Assembly (NCBI RefSeq): GCF_039839785.1
Contig: NZ_JBDOQT010000001.1
Location: forward strand, 3,224,001-3,288,000
Direction: 5' to 3'
DNA: 64,000 nt
DNA from: Pelagibius sp. CAU 1746
Lineage (GTDB): Bacteria; Pseudomonadota; Alphaproteobacteria; Kiloniellales; Kiloniellaceae
Part shown: piece after piece, positions 34,670 through 48,600 of the stretch
Layout: each line of letters opens with the position of its first letter
Numbering within the stretch: the first letter of the stretch is position 1
Made by a program: the position numbers and the translations under genes
Notes under the pieces: generated by a model
What the model saw: only the letters and a program-made list of their open reading frames with translations
Told to the model about the DNA's origin: nothing
Databases searched by the model: none

Positions 34670-37429
34670 CTAGGCCTCTTCCGTCGGGGGCGCGACGCCG
34701 TCCGCGCCGCCGCCGGCCTCGTCCTCTTCGTCGTCATCCTCGGAGAGATGCGCCACCGATACAATACGCTCGCTCTTGTCGATACGGAACAGCATCACGC
34801 CGCGCGTCGTGCGCCCGGCGATACGGATGTCCTCGACGGGGCTGCGGATCAGCTTGCCGCCATCGGTCACCAGCATGATCTGATCGCTCTCTTCAAGCGG
34901 GAAAGCCGCCGCCACGCTCGACTCCTCGCCGCCGCCGCGCGCCAGGTCCATATTGCCGATGCCGCGGCCGCCGCGGCCGGTGACCCGATACTCATAGGCC
35001 GAAGTGCGCTTGCCGTAACCGTCGGCCGCGACCGAAAGCACGAATTGCTCGGCCTCGGCCAGCTCGTCGAGGCGCTCCTGGCTGAGCTCGATCTCGGCGC
35101 CGGCCTCCGAAGAACCGTTTTCCGCCCCGCCGTTCTCGCTACGCCGCTTGGCATTGGCATAGCGCAGATAGGCGTCGCGCTCCTCGGTGCTGACGGCCTC
35201 GCCGGAGCGCAGGATCGACATGGAAATGACCCTGTCGCCCTTGCCCAGCTTGATGCCGCGCACGCCGGTGGAACTACGCCCGGCAAAGACACGCACATCG
35301 TTCACGCCGAAGCGGATACAGCGCCCGCCGGCGGTGGCCAGCAGCACGTCGTCGCCGTCCGTGCAGTAGCGCACGGAAACCAGCTCTCCGTCGCCCTCCT
35401 CCAGCTTCATGGCGATCTTGCCGTTGGCGGCGACGCGCACGAAGTCGGAGAGCTTGTTGCGGCGGACATAGCCTGCCGAGGTGGCGAAGACCACGAACAT
35501 GCGATCCCAGGTGGTCTCGTCCTCGGGCATCGGCATGAAGGTCGTGATCCACTCGCCTTCCTGAAGCGGCAACAGGTTGATCAGCGCCTTGCCGCGCGAC
35601 TGCGGCGAGCCGATCGGCAGGCGGTAGACCTTCAACTTATAGACCATGCCGAGCGAAGAGAAGAACAGCACCGGCGTGTGGGTGTTGCAGACGAAGACCT
35701 TGCTGACGAAATCCTCGTCGCGCGTCGCCATGCCGGCGCGCCCCTTGCCGCCGCGGCGCTGGGCGCGGTAGGTCGATAGCGGCACGCGCTTGATGTAACC
35801 GCCGTGGGTGACCGTGACCACCATGTCCTCGCGCTGGATCAGGTCCTCGTCTTCCTGCTCGAAGCCGGCCTCGACGATCTGGGTGCGCCGCGGGGTCGCG
35901 AAGCGATCCTTCATGTCGATCAGCTCGCCGCGCAGCACTTCCAGCAAGCGCGCCCGCGAAGCCAGGATTTCCAGATACTCCTTGATCTCGACGGCGATCT
36001 CTTCCAGTTCCTGAGCGATCTTCTCGCGCTCCAGGCCGGTCAGGCGCTGCAGGCGCAGCTCCAGGATCGCGCGGGCCTGCAGCTCGGAAAGCTGGTAAGT
36101 GCCGTCGTCTTCCACCTGGCGGCCCGGTTCGTCGATCAGCTCGATGAGCGGCGCCACGGTCTGCGCCGGCCAGCGGCGGGCCATCAGGCCCTCGCGCGCG
36201 GCCACCGGGTCCGGCGCGGCGCGGATCAGTTCGATCACCGGGTCGATGTTGGCCACGGCGATGGCCAGACCGACCAGCAGGTGAGCGCGGTCGCGCGCCT
36301 TGCCCAGCCGGAAGGCGGTGCGCCGGGTGACGACCTCCTCGCGGAAGTCCATGAAGGCGGAAATGATCGCCTTCAGGTCCAACAGCTCCGGGCGCCCGCT
36401 GTTGAGGGCCAGCATGTTGCAGCCGAAAGAGCCCTGCAGCGGCGAATAGCGGAACAGTTGGTTCAGCACGACTTCGGGCTCGGCCTCGCGGCGCAGCTCG
36501 ATGACCACGCGCAGGCCCTGGCGGTCGCTCTCGTCGCGCAGGTCGGCGATGCCTTCGATGGTCTTGGCGCGCACCATCTCGGCGATGCGCTCCAGCATGC
36601 GCGCCTTGTTCACCTGGTAGGGCACCTCGGTGACCACGATGGCATGCCGGTCCTTGCGGACTTCCTCGATGGAGGTGGTCGCCCGCACGCGCAGGGAACC
36701 GCGGCCGGTGTGATAAGCGTCGCGGATGCCCGCGCGTCCCAGGATCATGCCGCCGGTCGGAAAGTCCGGTCCGGGCACCAGCTCCATCAGCCGGTCGATG
36801 GAAATCTCGGGGTCGTCGATGTAGGCGCAGCAGGCATCGATCACCTCACCCAGGTTATGGGGCGGGATGTTGGTTGCCATGCCGACGGCGATGCCGCCGG
36901 CGCCATTGACCAGCAGATTGGGGAACCGCGCCGGCAGGACGATCGGTTCCTTGGTGGTTTCGTCGTAGTTGTCCTGGAAATCGACGGTGTCCTCGTCGAT
37001 GTCCTGCAGCAGCGAATCGCTGGCCGCCCGGGTCAGGCGCGCCTCGGTGTAGCGCATGGCCGCCGCCGGGTCGCCATCCATGGAGCCGAAGTTGCCCTGA
37101 CCGTCGATCAGCGGCAGGCGCATGGAGAAGTCCTGCGCCAGACGGACCATGGTGTCGTAGATGGCGCTGTCGCCGTGCGGGTGGTACTGACCCATGACGT
37201 CGCCGACCACGCGGGCCGACTTGCGGTAGGGCCGGTTCCAATCGTAGCCGGCCTCCTTCATGGCGTAGAGAATGCGCCGGTGCACGGGCTTCAGGCCGTC
37301 GCGCACGTCGGGCAGCGCCCGGGCCACGATCACGCTCATGGCGTAATCGAGGTAGGAGCGCTTCATCTCCTCCTCGATGGTGACCGGCGTTATGTCGAAA
37401 TCGGAAGTCGGCTGTGACGGATCGGACAA
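34670..37429 (-). CDS. gyrA: DNA gyrase subunit A
   Basis: 919 residues. The N-terminal breakage-reunion domain shows [37 protein letters not shown] (the quinolone-resistance region with unchanged Ser and Asp) and the catalytic tyrosine in [14 protein letters not shown]. The C-terminal beta-pinwheel contains the GyrA-box [13 protein letters not shown] and blades rich in GY-R. An acidic glutamate/aspartate tail ends the protein. TTG at 37429 ([16 protein letters not shown]) is favoured because an AAGG site precedes it and the earlier 11 codons are not typical of GyrA. Together with GyrB it introduces negative supercoils. Confidence 0.95.
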   Translation of the reverse strand: MSDPSQPTSDFDITPVTIEEEMKRSYLDYAMSVIVARALPDVRDGLKPVHRRILYAMKEAGYDWNRPYRKSARVVGDVMGQYHPHGDSAIYDTMVRLAQDFSMRLPLIDGQGNFGSMDGDPAAAMRYTEARLTRAASDSLLQDIDEDTVDFQDNYDETTKEPIVLPARFPNLLVNGAGGIAVGMATNIPPHNLGEVIDACCAYIDDPEISIDRLMELVPGPDFPTGGMILGRAGIRDAYHTGRGSLRVRATTSIEEVRKDRHAIVVTEVPYQVNKARMLERIAEMVRAKTIEGIADLRDESDRQGLRVVIELRREAEPEVVLNQLFRYSPLQGSFGCNMLALNSGRPELLDLKAIISAFMDFREEVVTRRTAFRLGKARDRAHLLVGLAIAVANIDPVIELIRAAPDPVAAREGLMARRWPAQTVAPLIELIDEPGRQVEDDGTYQLSELQARAILELRLQRLTGLEREKIAQELEEIAVEIKEYLEILASRARLLEVLRGELIDMKDRFATPRRTQIVEAGFEQEDEDLIQREDMVVTVTHGGYIKRVPLSTYRAQRRGGKGRAGMATRDEDFVSKVFVCNTHTPVLFFSSLGMVYKLKVYRLPIGSPQSRGKALINLLPLQEGEWITTFMPMPEDETTWDRMFVVFATSAGYVRRNKLSDFVRVAANGKIAMKLEEGDGELVSVRYCTDGDDVLLATAGGRCIRFGVNDVRVFAGRSSTGVRGIKLGKGDRVISMSILRSGEAVSTEERDAYLRYANAKRRSENGGAENGSSEAGAEIELSQERLDELAEAEQFVLSVAADGYGKRTSAYEYRVTGRGGRGIGNMDLARGGGEESSVAAAFPLEESDQIMLVTDGGKLIRSPVEDIRIAGRTTRGVMLFRIDKSERIVSVAHLSEDDDEEDEAGGGADGVAPPTEEA

Positions 37430-37616
37430 GAGTACTGCCTTGAAAAGACGCCCGGGCCCCAAGCCCGAACAACGGATTGCCTGGCCCCGCAGGGCCCGAA
37501 TTTACCTCGGACAAACGATGGATCGGCCGGGGGTTCCCCGATCCCCGACGGGCAGGAATCCCAAAAGCTGAAGCCCCCGGATAACCTGCGGGAATCCCCC
37601 GCGAATCGCTGGTTCA

Positions 37617-37645
37617 ACTATAGCAACCCCACTCCGCCACGACAA
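37617..37645 (-). promoter_or_regulatory. Predicted gyrA promoter
   Basis: Minus strand: -35 TTGTCG (37645-37640), 17-bp spacer, -10 TATAGT (37622-37617). The start would be near 37609, giving a ~180-nt leader. The surrounding 37650-37720 stretch is AT-rich. Confidence 0.6.
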
Positions 37646-37803
37646 CTTTCTCGCCCGCGAAAGCTTTAGCAAAAAATCATATAATTCAATAAGTTACAAT
37701 CACCCCATCGGCGACCGGCGGAAACCGCCCGTCACGCGGCGAGCGGCCCCTTGACGGATCGCCGTTCGAAGGCTCTTCGACGGAGCCGGATAACCGGATT
37801 TTC

Positions 37804-37824
37804 CCGGCGCCGAAGCGGCGCCGG
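37804..37824 (-). terminator. Stable hairpin after the histidine kinase gene
   Basis: A perfect 9-bp GC stem CCGGCGCCG/CGGCGCCGG with a 3-base loop begins directly after the kinase stop codon. No T-run follows on the minus strand (GAAAATCC), so it is a termination or mRNA-stabilising structure of uncertain type. Confidence 0.4.
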
Positions 37825-37825
37825 C

Positions 37826-40138
37826 TCAGCCGTTCATACCGTCGGCCGACCGCTTTTGCCCGCCTTCCGCCGGCCGCAGGCGCCCCGGCAGACGCACGGT
37901 CGCGGTGGTCCCCTGGCCCACACGGCTGCTGAGCGCCAAGCTGCCGCCATGCAGTTCGACAAGCGCCTTGGCCAGCGGCAGCCCCAGGCCGGTCCCCTCG
38001 TTGTCCCGGATCAGGGCTTCGCGGGCCTGTCCGAAGGGAGCCATGACATTCTTCAGTTCATGCGCGGCGATCCCGATCCCGTCATCGGAAACGCGGATCA
38101 CCACCCCGGCATCGCCATCGCGCTCTGCCTCCATGATGACGCGGCCGCCGGCTTCCGTGAACTTGATCGCGTTGGACAGCAGATTGACCACGACTTGCTT
38201 GATCTTGCGCGCGTCGCAGACCGCCGGCGGCAGGTCCGTGGGCAAATCGACGCTCAGCGCAATGCCCTTGTGCTGCGCCGCCTCGCCGACGAACACCCGG
38301 CAGCGTTCGAAGAGGGAGCGCAGGTCGACCTCCTCCTCCCAGAGCTCCAGCTTGCCGGCCTCGATCTTGGAGAGATCGAGAAGGTCGTTGATCAAGGACA
38401 GCAGGTGGGCGCCGGAGGAATGGATGTGCTGCGCATAGTCCCGATACTGCGCGTTGTCGAGCGGCCCCAGGGTCTCGCGCACCATAACCTCGGAAAAGCC
38501 GATGATGGCATTGAGCGGCGTGCGCAGTTCGTGGCTCATGTGCGCGAGAAAGCTCGATTTGGAGCGGCTGGCCGCTTCCGCCTCCTCCTTGGCCCGGAAG
38601 AGGTCCTGCTGGGCGGCGATCTGCGCGCTGATGTCGTGGAAGACGACAACCACGCAAAGGCTGGACAGGGGGCCGGCGATGGGAGTCACCACCAGTTCGA
38701 TCGAGAGCAACCTTCCTCCGGCACCGCGGATCTTCATCTTTTCGACGTGGCGGGCCTTGCCGTCCGAAAGCGCCGCGGCGACCGGCCGCGCCTGCGGTGC
38801 ATCGCCGTCCGAACCCCGTAGAATCAAGTCGGCCTCCGCGCCAATGATCTCGGCCGGTTTCCGGCCCAGGATGCGCGCCGCCGCGGGGTTCGCGAAGCTG
38901 ACTCGTCCAGCCGCATCGACGCCGAAGATACCGTCGGCCGCAGCGCCGAGAATCAACTCGTTGCGCTGACGCATCTCCGCCAATTCGCGCTCGGCGCGGC
39001 GCGCTTCCACCGCGAAGGCGGCAAGCTGGGCCAACACCAACTCGGGACCGTCGCTGTCCGGCGCGCGCACTTGCTGGGTACCGAGGAACTGCAGCACCAG
39101 ACATCCGAGAAGGCGCCCGGAGGTCGCCCGCAGCGGCAACGACCAGACCGCACCGTCGGCGTCGACGCTGATCGCAGAAGGCCCTGCCGCCGCCAGACTC
39201 TTGGCAAAGAGCTGCGGCAAAGCCTCTACGGGGCAGTCGACGGGGCACGGGCTACCCCGCCGGTCCTGGGGCGCGACGCAGGCCGCGACCTTGTCGCCTC
39301 TCGGATCCAGGATGAGGATGGAGCACAGCGCCCCCGGCTGGTGGGTTTCGACCGAGCGGGCGATCCGCAACAACACGCGCTCCAGGCCGACGCCCCGGGC
39401 CAGGGCTTCCAGCACCATGCCACGCTGGCGTTGAAGGCGCTCGGAGCGCCGCCGGTCGAGGATACTGCGGGCGACGAGCCACCCCGCCAATCCGCCAGGC
39501 GGCAGCAATAGGGCGACCAGCGCCGTGAAGGCGCTGTTGCCCAGGCGGCGATAGCGCTCGGCCTGGCTTGTCACGTCGACATCGACCTTCAAGGCGCCGG
39601 CCTTGCCCGTCCCCGAGGCAAGCGGCACATAGGCCTGCCCGATGACCGCTTCCTCTCCTTCGATCCCTTCTTCGATGACCTTTACCACCGTGCGGTGGTC
39701 TTCCAGGACCGCGCGCAGGGTCTCGGGGTCGGTGGCGCCGCGGAAATCCCCCGACCAGTTCGACAGCGCGACCAAGCCATCGGGGCGGATGACCTGGTAA
39801 TCCCGCACGCCGCCGGCCGCGCCGGCGAACTCGAGGATGCGCTGGTCCTCCTGCGAAACGAGACCCGCGGCGAGAATTTCCTCCAGGCCACGCAGGTGCG
39901 ACTGCAAAAACTCCGCCCAGTGAACCGCCGCGCCGGTCGCGGCCGTGCGCAGCAGGTTGCGCTCGACCTCACGGATGGTCGCAAAGCTGGCGGCAAGCAC
40001 GGTGGCGCCGATCAGCACGATGGTCAGGAGCAACCGCAGATCCTTGTCCAGCCCGCGCCGCCAATCCCGCGGCCGCTTGAGCAAGGTCAACAAGCGCCGA
40101 TAGCGCTGCTGTCCCGGACTGCGCCGTGTCGCCGTCAT
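37826..40138 (-). CDS. Membrane-bound histidine kinase with GAF-like and PAS domains
   Basis: 770 residues. Helix 1 is at ~36-58, a ~150-residue periplasmic sensor region follows, helix 2 at ~205-230. Then a GAF-like domain (~240-385), a PAS domain (~390-505, FGVDAAGRVSFANPAAARILG), the HisKA H-box FLAHMSHELRTPLNAIIGFS (histidine near 533), N-box VVNLLSNAIKF near 656, DDGIGI near 685 and GTGLGLPLAKALVELHGG near 725. No receiver domain and no response regulator gene nearby. Its ATG overlaps the stop of the TRAP binding-protein gene (ATGA), implying a joint signalling role. Confidence 0.92.
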   Translation of the reverse strand: MTATRRSPGQQRYRRLLTLLKRPRDWRRGLDKDLRLLLTIVLIGATVLAASFATIREVERNLLRTAATGAAVHWAEFLQSHLRGLEEILAAGLVSQEDQRILEFAGAAGGVRDYQVIRPDGLVALSNWSGDFRGATDPETLRAVLEDHRTVVKVIEEGIEGEEAVIGQAYVPLASGTGKAGALKVDVDVTSQAERYRRLGNSAFTALVALLLPPGGLAGWLVARSILDRRRSERLQRQRGMVLEALARGVGLERVLLRIARSVETHQPGALCSILILDPRGDKVAACVAPQDRRGSPCPVDCPVEALPQLFAKSLAAAGPSAISVDADGAVWSLPLRATSGRLLGCLVLQFLGTQQVRAPDSDGPELVLAQLAAFAVEARRAERELAEMRQRNELILGAAADGIFGVDAAGRVSFANPAAARILGRKPAEIIGAEADLILRGSDGDAPQARPVAAALSDGKARHVEKMKIRGAGGRLLSIELVVTPIAGPLSSLCVVVVFHDISAQIAAQQDLFRAKEEAEAASRSKSSFLAHMSHELRTPLNAIIGFSEVMVRETLGPLDNAQYRDYAQHIHSSGAHLLSLINDLLDLSKIEAGKLELWEEEVDLRSLFERCRVFVGEAAQHKGIALSVDLPTDLPPAVCDARKIKQVVVNLLSNAIKFTEAGGRVIMEAERDGDAGVVIRVSDDGIGIAAHELKNVMAPFGQAREALIRDNEGTGLGLPLAKALVELHGGSLALSSRVGQGTTATVRLPGRLRPAEGGQKRSADGMNG

Positions 40139-41292
40139 GTGTTCAACCGGAAACCCTGTATCATCTCCGGCGTCACGTAGCCCAAAGTGCCGGACATCAT
40201 GTAGTCCAGATGAGTGCGGAAGACACGCGCCGCGTCGGGGTCCCGGTTGGCCCAGGCGAACCAGCGCGGCACCGCGAGCTTGGTGAAAGCCGTGACGTCT
40301 TCATCGCTCAGCCGCGAAACCTCGACGCCGGCGTCGCCGAACTTCTCCCAGGCCGCTTGATCGGCCCTTTCGATGGTGACGTGGTGCTGCTGCGAATAGA
40401 TGCGCACCTCGTCCTCCAGGAAGGATTGCATGCCCGCCGACAGGGCCCGCCAGCTTTCCAAGGCGACCGTGATGTCCATCAGGTCGACAGGCTGGTAGAT
40501 CGACATGAAGCCCGGCGGCCCCATCGAGACATACTTGGCGACCTTCTGGAATCCGAGGGCCAGATTGACCGCGGGCCCCACGTAGTCGGCCGCATCGATC
40601 ACGTCGTTGGCCAGGGCGTCGAGGATCTCCGAGCCCGGAAGCATGGTGGTCTTGGCGCCGGCGGCCTGGAACAGTTCGGCCACCATGCCGCCCGGCATGC
40701 GCAGGCGGAGGTCGCGGAAATCCGAGATCGAGCGGATCGGCTTCTTGGAATGGATGATGTTGGCGCCGTGGCGGACCGGTCCCAGGTAGTACATGCCGAA
40801 AGGCGCGTAGATCTCGCGCGCCATCTCCAGCCCGCCGAGACCGTAGTAGAAGACTTCCCACTCATGCGGCTGGCGCAGGCCAAGGGGATAGGCCGCAAGG
40901 AAGACCGCCGCCGGTATGCGCCCGGACCAGTACTGGGTGAAGGAGTTCATCGCCTGAATGTTGCCCCGGCGCAGGGCATCGAAGAGCTGGAATTCGCCCA
41001 CCAGCTCGTTGGCGCCGTAGCCCTCGAAAGCCAGCTCTCCTGACGTTTTCTCGACGATACTGGCACACCAGGCCTTGAAAACCTCCAGGCCGACGCCGCC
41101 CGGCCAGGAGGTCTGGATCTTCCAGGTGGTGCCGACCTCGCGGCCGGAGATGACGGCGGGGGCGCCGCCGGAGGCACGGCGGCCCGCGGCCCAGACAAGG
41201 CCGGCGCCGGCACCGGCCCCGACAGCGAGTCCAGCGGCCGTACCGGCAAGGAAAGCGCGACGGCCGGCGCGCGGATTGCGTTCAGTGGTCAT
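40135..41292 (-). CDS. TRAP-type (DctP family) solute-binding protein
   Basis: 385 residues. An N-terminal twin-arginine type signal (GRRAFLAGTAAGLAVGAGAG) is followed by a mature DctP fold: WKIQTSWPGGVGLEVFKAWC, GRIPAAVFLAAYPLGL, MPGGMVAELFQAAGAKTTMLPGSEILDALANDVIDAAD. The conserved ligand-carboxylate arginine is likely in the RMPGG strand. Small DctQ and large DctM permease genes are absent from both sides; instead a histidine kinase is coupled downstream. The ligand is probably an organic acid, by family. Confidence 0.9.
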   Translation of the reverse strand: MTTERNPRAGRRAFLAGTAAGLAVGAGAGAGLVWAAGRRASGGAPAVISGREVGTTWKIQTSWPGGVGLEVFKAWCASIVEKTSGELAFEGYGANELVGEFQLFDALRRGNIQAMNSFTQYWSGRIPAAVFLAAYPLGLRQPHEWEVFYYGLGGLEMAREIYAPFGMYYLGPVRHGANIIHSKKPIRSISDFRDLRLRMPGGMVAELFQAAGAKTTMLPGSEILDALANDVIDAADYVGPAVNLALGFQKVAKYVSMGPPGFMSIYQPVDLMDITVALESWRALSAGMQSFLEDEVRIYSQQHHVTIERADQAAWEKFGDAGVEVSRLSDEDVTAFTKLAVPRWFAWANRDPDAARVFRTHLDYMMSGTLGYVTPEMIQGFRLNT

Positions 41293-41532
41293 GGCATAGG
41301 GCTCCGTCGCCTACGGCATCCGGGCACGTCCTAAACGGGTGACCGCTGCCGAGAGTTCGCGAACTAAGCAATATGCGGAGAAACCATGGGAAAATGGTTA
41401 ACCCGGCCCAGGACGACCGCGCCGCCCCAGATCCCAGGAAATTATGCCGATTTCTCAATCCCATCCGGCGGCCCGGGCCGGCGGCCCCACGCCGGCCCCG
41501 TCAACCGGAAGCGCCCCGGTTCCGGACCGATG

Positions 41533-42036
41533 CTAGAAGGGAATTTCGTCGTCCAGGTCGCTGCCGCCACCGCCGCCGGAACCGCCACCGAAGCCGCCCC
41601 CGCCAGAGCCGCCGCCCCCGAAGCCGCCGCCGGACCCACCGCCGGGCCCGCCGTCGTCGCTGTAGCCACCGCCGCCGCCGTCCTGGCGGCCGTCCAGCAT
41701 CGTCAGCTCGCCGCGGAAGCGCTGCAGCACCACCTCGGTGGTGTACTTCTCCACACCCTGCTGGTCGGTCCACTTGCGGGTCTGGAGCTGGCCCTCGATA
41801 TAAATCTTGGACCCCTTGCGCAGGTACTTCTCAGCGACCTCGCAGAGCTTGTCGTTGAAGATCACGACCCGGTGCCATTCGGTGCGCTCACGGCGCTCCC
41901 CGGAATTCCGGTCGCGCCAGGTTTCCGAGGTGGCGAGGGACAGATTGGCGACCTTGGTGCCGTCCTGGGTGCTGCGGATCTCCGGATCGCGGCCCAGATT
42001 GCCCACCAAAATGACTTTATTCACGCTCCCCGCCAT
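41533..42036 (-). CDS. ssb: Single-stranded DNA-binding protein
   Basis: 167 residues. The N-terminal OB fold starts [19 protein letters not shown] and includes [21 protein letters not shown] and [20 protein letters not shown] glycine/serine-rich linker (~120-158) leads to the conserved acidic tip DLDDEIPF that recruits repair and replication proteins. Head to head with uvrA across 243 bp, the arrangement often seen for SOS-linked genes. Confidence 0.96.
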   Translation of the reverse strand: MAGSVNKVILVGNLGRDPEIRSTQDGTKVANLSLATSETWRDRNSGERRERTEWHRVVIFNDKLCEVAEKYLRKGSKIYIEGQLQTRKWTDQQGVEKYTTEVVLQRFRGELTMLDGRQDGGGGGYSDDGGPGGGSGGGFGGGGSGGGGFGGGSGGGGGSDLDDEIPF

Positions 42037-42279
42037 ACCGATTCTCTCCAGTTTCTGCGCATTTCGACCTCAAGTGGCGGCGGACTCTAACGTCCTGGCA
42101 GGGCCCTGTCAGCAATCCCTTATCCACAAGACGGCCCGGCCCATCCGCGACTCGATTTTCCGCCTTCCATCCTCCATATTGACGTTATCGGCGGCCCATC
42201 GCCACCGGTATCCCGAACCATCGGTCATCCGACGAACCCGAACCCCCCTGAGAGCCCACCGAGAGGCTGTGCCGAAGTA

Positions 42280-45152
<2,873 letters not shown>

Positions 45153-45156
<4 letters not shown>

Positions 45157-45650
45157 GCCAAGCCGCCGTGAACTGCCGCCTGGCGACGGCCGCCGACGCG
45201 GCGGCGCTCGCCGAGCTGTTCTACCTCAGCGACGTGCATTACTGGGGCGACAGGGCGGCGCCGCGCGAGGCCATGGCCGCGCACGTCCGGAACGAGGTGC
45301 TGTCTGAGAAAGCCAACATCGAAGTGTTGCTGGCCGAGGCCGGCGGCAAGGCCGTCGGCTTTGCCAGCTTCGCGGTGCTCCACCCCGCACCGGACCTTGG
45401 CGGCCAGCTCTTTCTGAAGGACCTCTTCGTTCCGCAAACGGCGCGCGGGCTGGGCATCGGCGGGACCCTGCTGCGCCGCTTGGCTGGGATCGCCGTCGAA
45501 CGCGGCTGCGTGCGCCTGGACTGGACCGCCGAGGCCGACAATCCCCGCGCCCTCGCCCTCTATGACCGCCTGGGCGCCCGCCGGCTGGCGGAAAAGGTCT
45601 ACTTCCGCTTCGACGGCGAGGCGTTGAAGGAGTTTGCCGCGGGCGACTAG
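45153..45650 (+). CDS. GNAT-family N-acetyltransferase
   Basis: 165 residues. The motif for acetyl-CoA binding is [50 protein letters not shown] is the C-terminal motif B. This is a small diamine/amino-acid type acetyltransferase; the N-terminal [17 protein letters not shown] is typical of that subgroup. ATG overlaps the uvrA stop; it ends 3 bp before the RND permease stop, convergently. Confidence 0.88.
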
Positions 45651-45653
45651 TCC

Positions 45654-48600
45654 CTACTCCGCCGGCGCCACCTCATCGGTCCTCGCGGGCCTGAGACGCC
45701 GGGTGATGCCGCGGATGGTCACGTAGAACACCGGCGTCAGGAAGAGGCCGAAGAAGGTCACGCCCAGCATGCCCGAGAAAACCGTGACGCCCAGGGCTTG
45801 GCGCATCTCCGCGCCCGGGCCGGTGGCGATCGCCATGGGCACCACGCCCAGGATAAAGGCGAAGGCGGTCATCAGGATCGGACGCAGGCGCAGACGGCAG
45901 GCCTCCACCACGGCCTCTACCGCGCTATGGCCGTTGTCCTCGGCCTGTTTCGCGAACTCGACGATCAGGATGGCGTTCTTCGCCGCCAGGCCCACCAGAA
46001 CGATGAGGCCGACCTGGGTCAGGATGTTGTTGTCGAAGCCGCGCAGGGTGATGCCGACCAGGGCCGAAAGCACGCTCATCGGCACGATGAGGATGATTGC
46101 CAGCGGCAGGCTCCAGCTCTCGTACTGGGCCGCCAGAGCCAGGAATACGAAGAGCACGGAAAGCGCGAAGATGAAGACGGCGGTGTTGCCGGTATTACGC
46201 TCCTGATAGGCGAGATCCGTCCATTCGAAGTCCGTGCCCGGGGGCAGCACCTGCCTGGCCAGGTTCTCCATCACCTGAAGGGCCTGATCCGAGGAGACTC
46301 CCGGCGCGGCATTGCCCTGCACCGGGACGGAAACGAACATGTTGTAGCGCTGCACCAGATTCGGGCCGGCGACCTCCTTGATCTCAACCAGGGTGCCGAG
46401 CGGCACCAGGGCGCCGCGGGCCGAGCGCACCTTCAAGCGCAGAATGTCTTCCTTCTCCATGCGGAACTGCTGGTCGGCCTGGGCCCGTACCTGGTAGATG
46501 CGGCCGAAGGCATTGAAGTCGTTCACATAGGAGGTGCCCAAGTTGATCGACAGGGTGTCGAAGATGTTCTGAATGGGCACGTCAAGCATGCGCGCCTTGC
46601 GCCGGTCGATGTCCAGGTAGAACTGCGGCGAGGAAGAACTGAAAGTGGTGTAGACGCCGGTCACGCCCGGGGTCTGGGAGGCTTGCCCCATGATGGCGTA
46701 GGCCGCGCCCAGCACCCGGTCCATGTCGGCGCTGTTCAGCTCGCGCAGTTGCAGCTTGAAGCCGCCGGAATTGCCGACGCCGCGCACCGGCGGCGGCGGC
46801 ACCGCGATGACGAAGGCCTCGCGGATCGATTGCAAGCCGCCGTAGAGCTGGCCGATGATCGCACCGGCGGGCTGGCCCTTGGCCAGACGCTCCTCGAAGG
46901 GGTCGAAGCCGGCGAAGATGACGCCCGCGTTGGTGGCGTTGGTGAAGGTGGCGCCGGAGAAACCGGCGAAGGCCACGGCGTTGCGCACACCGGGCGTACC
47001 TTGGATGATCTGCGAAGCTTCCTGGACCACCTCGTCGGTGCGCGCCAGGGAAGCGCCCTCGGGCAGCTGAATCACCACGATGGCATAACCTTCATCCATG
47101 GTCGGAATGAAGCCCCGCGGCGTGGTCTGCAGCATGTAGACCGTGGCGCCCAGCAGGCCGGCGAAGACCAGCAGCATGGCCGCGAGGGCGCTGCGCCGGC
47201 CGACCAGGAAACGCACGACCTCCCCATAGAGTTCACTCAGCCTGTCGAAACCCTTGTTGAAGGCATCGGCGAACAGACGGCCCACGACCGCGAGCGGGAA
47301 GCGCGAAGGCTTGCCGCCATGCGGCTTGAAGAGGATCGCCGCGAGTGCCGGCGACAGGGTCAGGGAATTGACCGCCGAGATGATCGTCGTCACCGCGATG
47401 GTCAGGGCGAACTGCAGATAGAACTGGCCCGTAATACCGGGGATAAAGGCGACCGGCACAAAGACCGCCACCAGCACCAGGGAAATGGCGATGATGGCCG
47501 AGCCGACTTCGTCCATGGTGCGGTGCGCCGCCTCGCGCGGGCTCATACCCAGGCGCATGTTGCGCTCCACGTTCTCCACCACCACGATGGCGTCGTCGAC
47601 GACGATGCCGATGGCGAGCACCATGCCGAAGAGCGTCAGCATGTTGATGGAGAAGCCGAAGGCCTGCATCACCGCGAAGGTACCGATGAGCGATACCGGG
47701 ATCGCCACGATGGGCACGAAGGCCGTGCGCCAGGACTGCAGGAAGACCAGCACCACCAGCACCACCAGGATCACCGCCTCGAAGAGAGTCTTGTAGACCG
47801 CGTCGATGGACTCGGCGATGAACTCCGTCGGGTTGTAGACGATGGTGTAGTCGATGCCCGGCGGGAAGTCCTGCTTGACCCGCTCCATCGTCGCCTTCAC
47901 CGCTTCGGCGGTCTCCAGGGCATTGGTGCCGGGCCGCTGGAAGACGGCCAGGGCGACGGCAGGCTTTCCGTTGAGGTAGCTGTTGGTGATGTACTCGCGG
48001 GCGCCAAGCTCCACCCGCGCCACGTCCTGCAGGCGGATCAGGCGGCCGTCCTCACCCGACTTCACGATGACCGAACGGAACTCCCGCGGATCCTGCAGCC
48101 GGCCTTGAGTGGTGACCACGTACTGGAAGGCGTTCTGGCCCGGATTGGGGGGGGCACCGATGGAGCCGCCGGATACCTGCACGTTCTGCTCGCGCAGCGC
48201 GCCCACCACGTCGGCGGCGGTCAGGGCATAGGCCGAGAGCTTGTCCGGGTCGAGCCAGACACGCAGCGCGAACTCGCGCTCGCCGAACAGAAGCAGGTCG
48301 CCGACGCCGTCGATACGCAGCAGCAGGTCGCGCACACGTGCGCGCGCGTAGTTGGACACGTAGAGCTGGTCGTAGCTCTCGTCCGGCGAAAGCATATGCA
48401 CCACCATCATCAGGTCGGGCGACGACTTCGTGGTGGTCACGCCCAAGCGGCGCACCTCTTCAGGCAGGCGCGGCTCGGCGATGGACACGCGGTTCTGAAC
48501 CAGCACCTGGGCCTGGTCCAGATCGGTCCCCAGCTTGAAGGTGATGGTCAGCGACATGCTGCCGTCGGCGGTGGAATAGGAGGACATGTAGAGCATGTCC

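Noticed and set aside
41533-41700. Glycine-coding repeated sequence in ssb, resembling a short tandem repeat
   Set aside because: It is the ordinary flexible glycine/serine linker of SSB, followed by the normal acidic tip; not a CRISPR or minisatellite.
42037-42279. Possible SOS (LexA) box between ssb and uvrA
   Set aside because: GAAC half-sites are present but the spacing does not fit the alphaproteobacterial GAAC-N7-GAAC pattern, so no operator is annotated.
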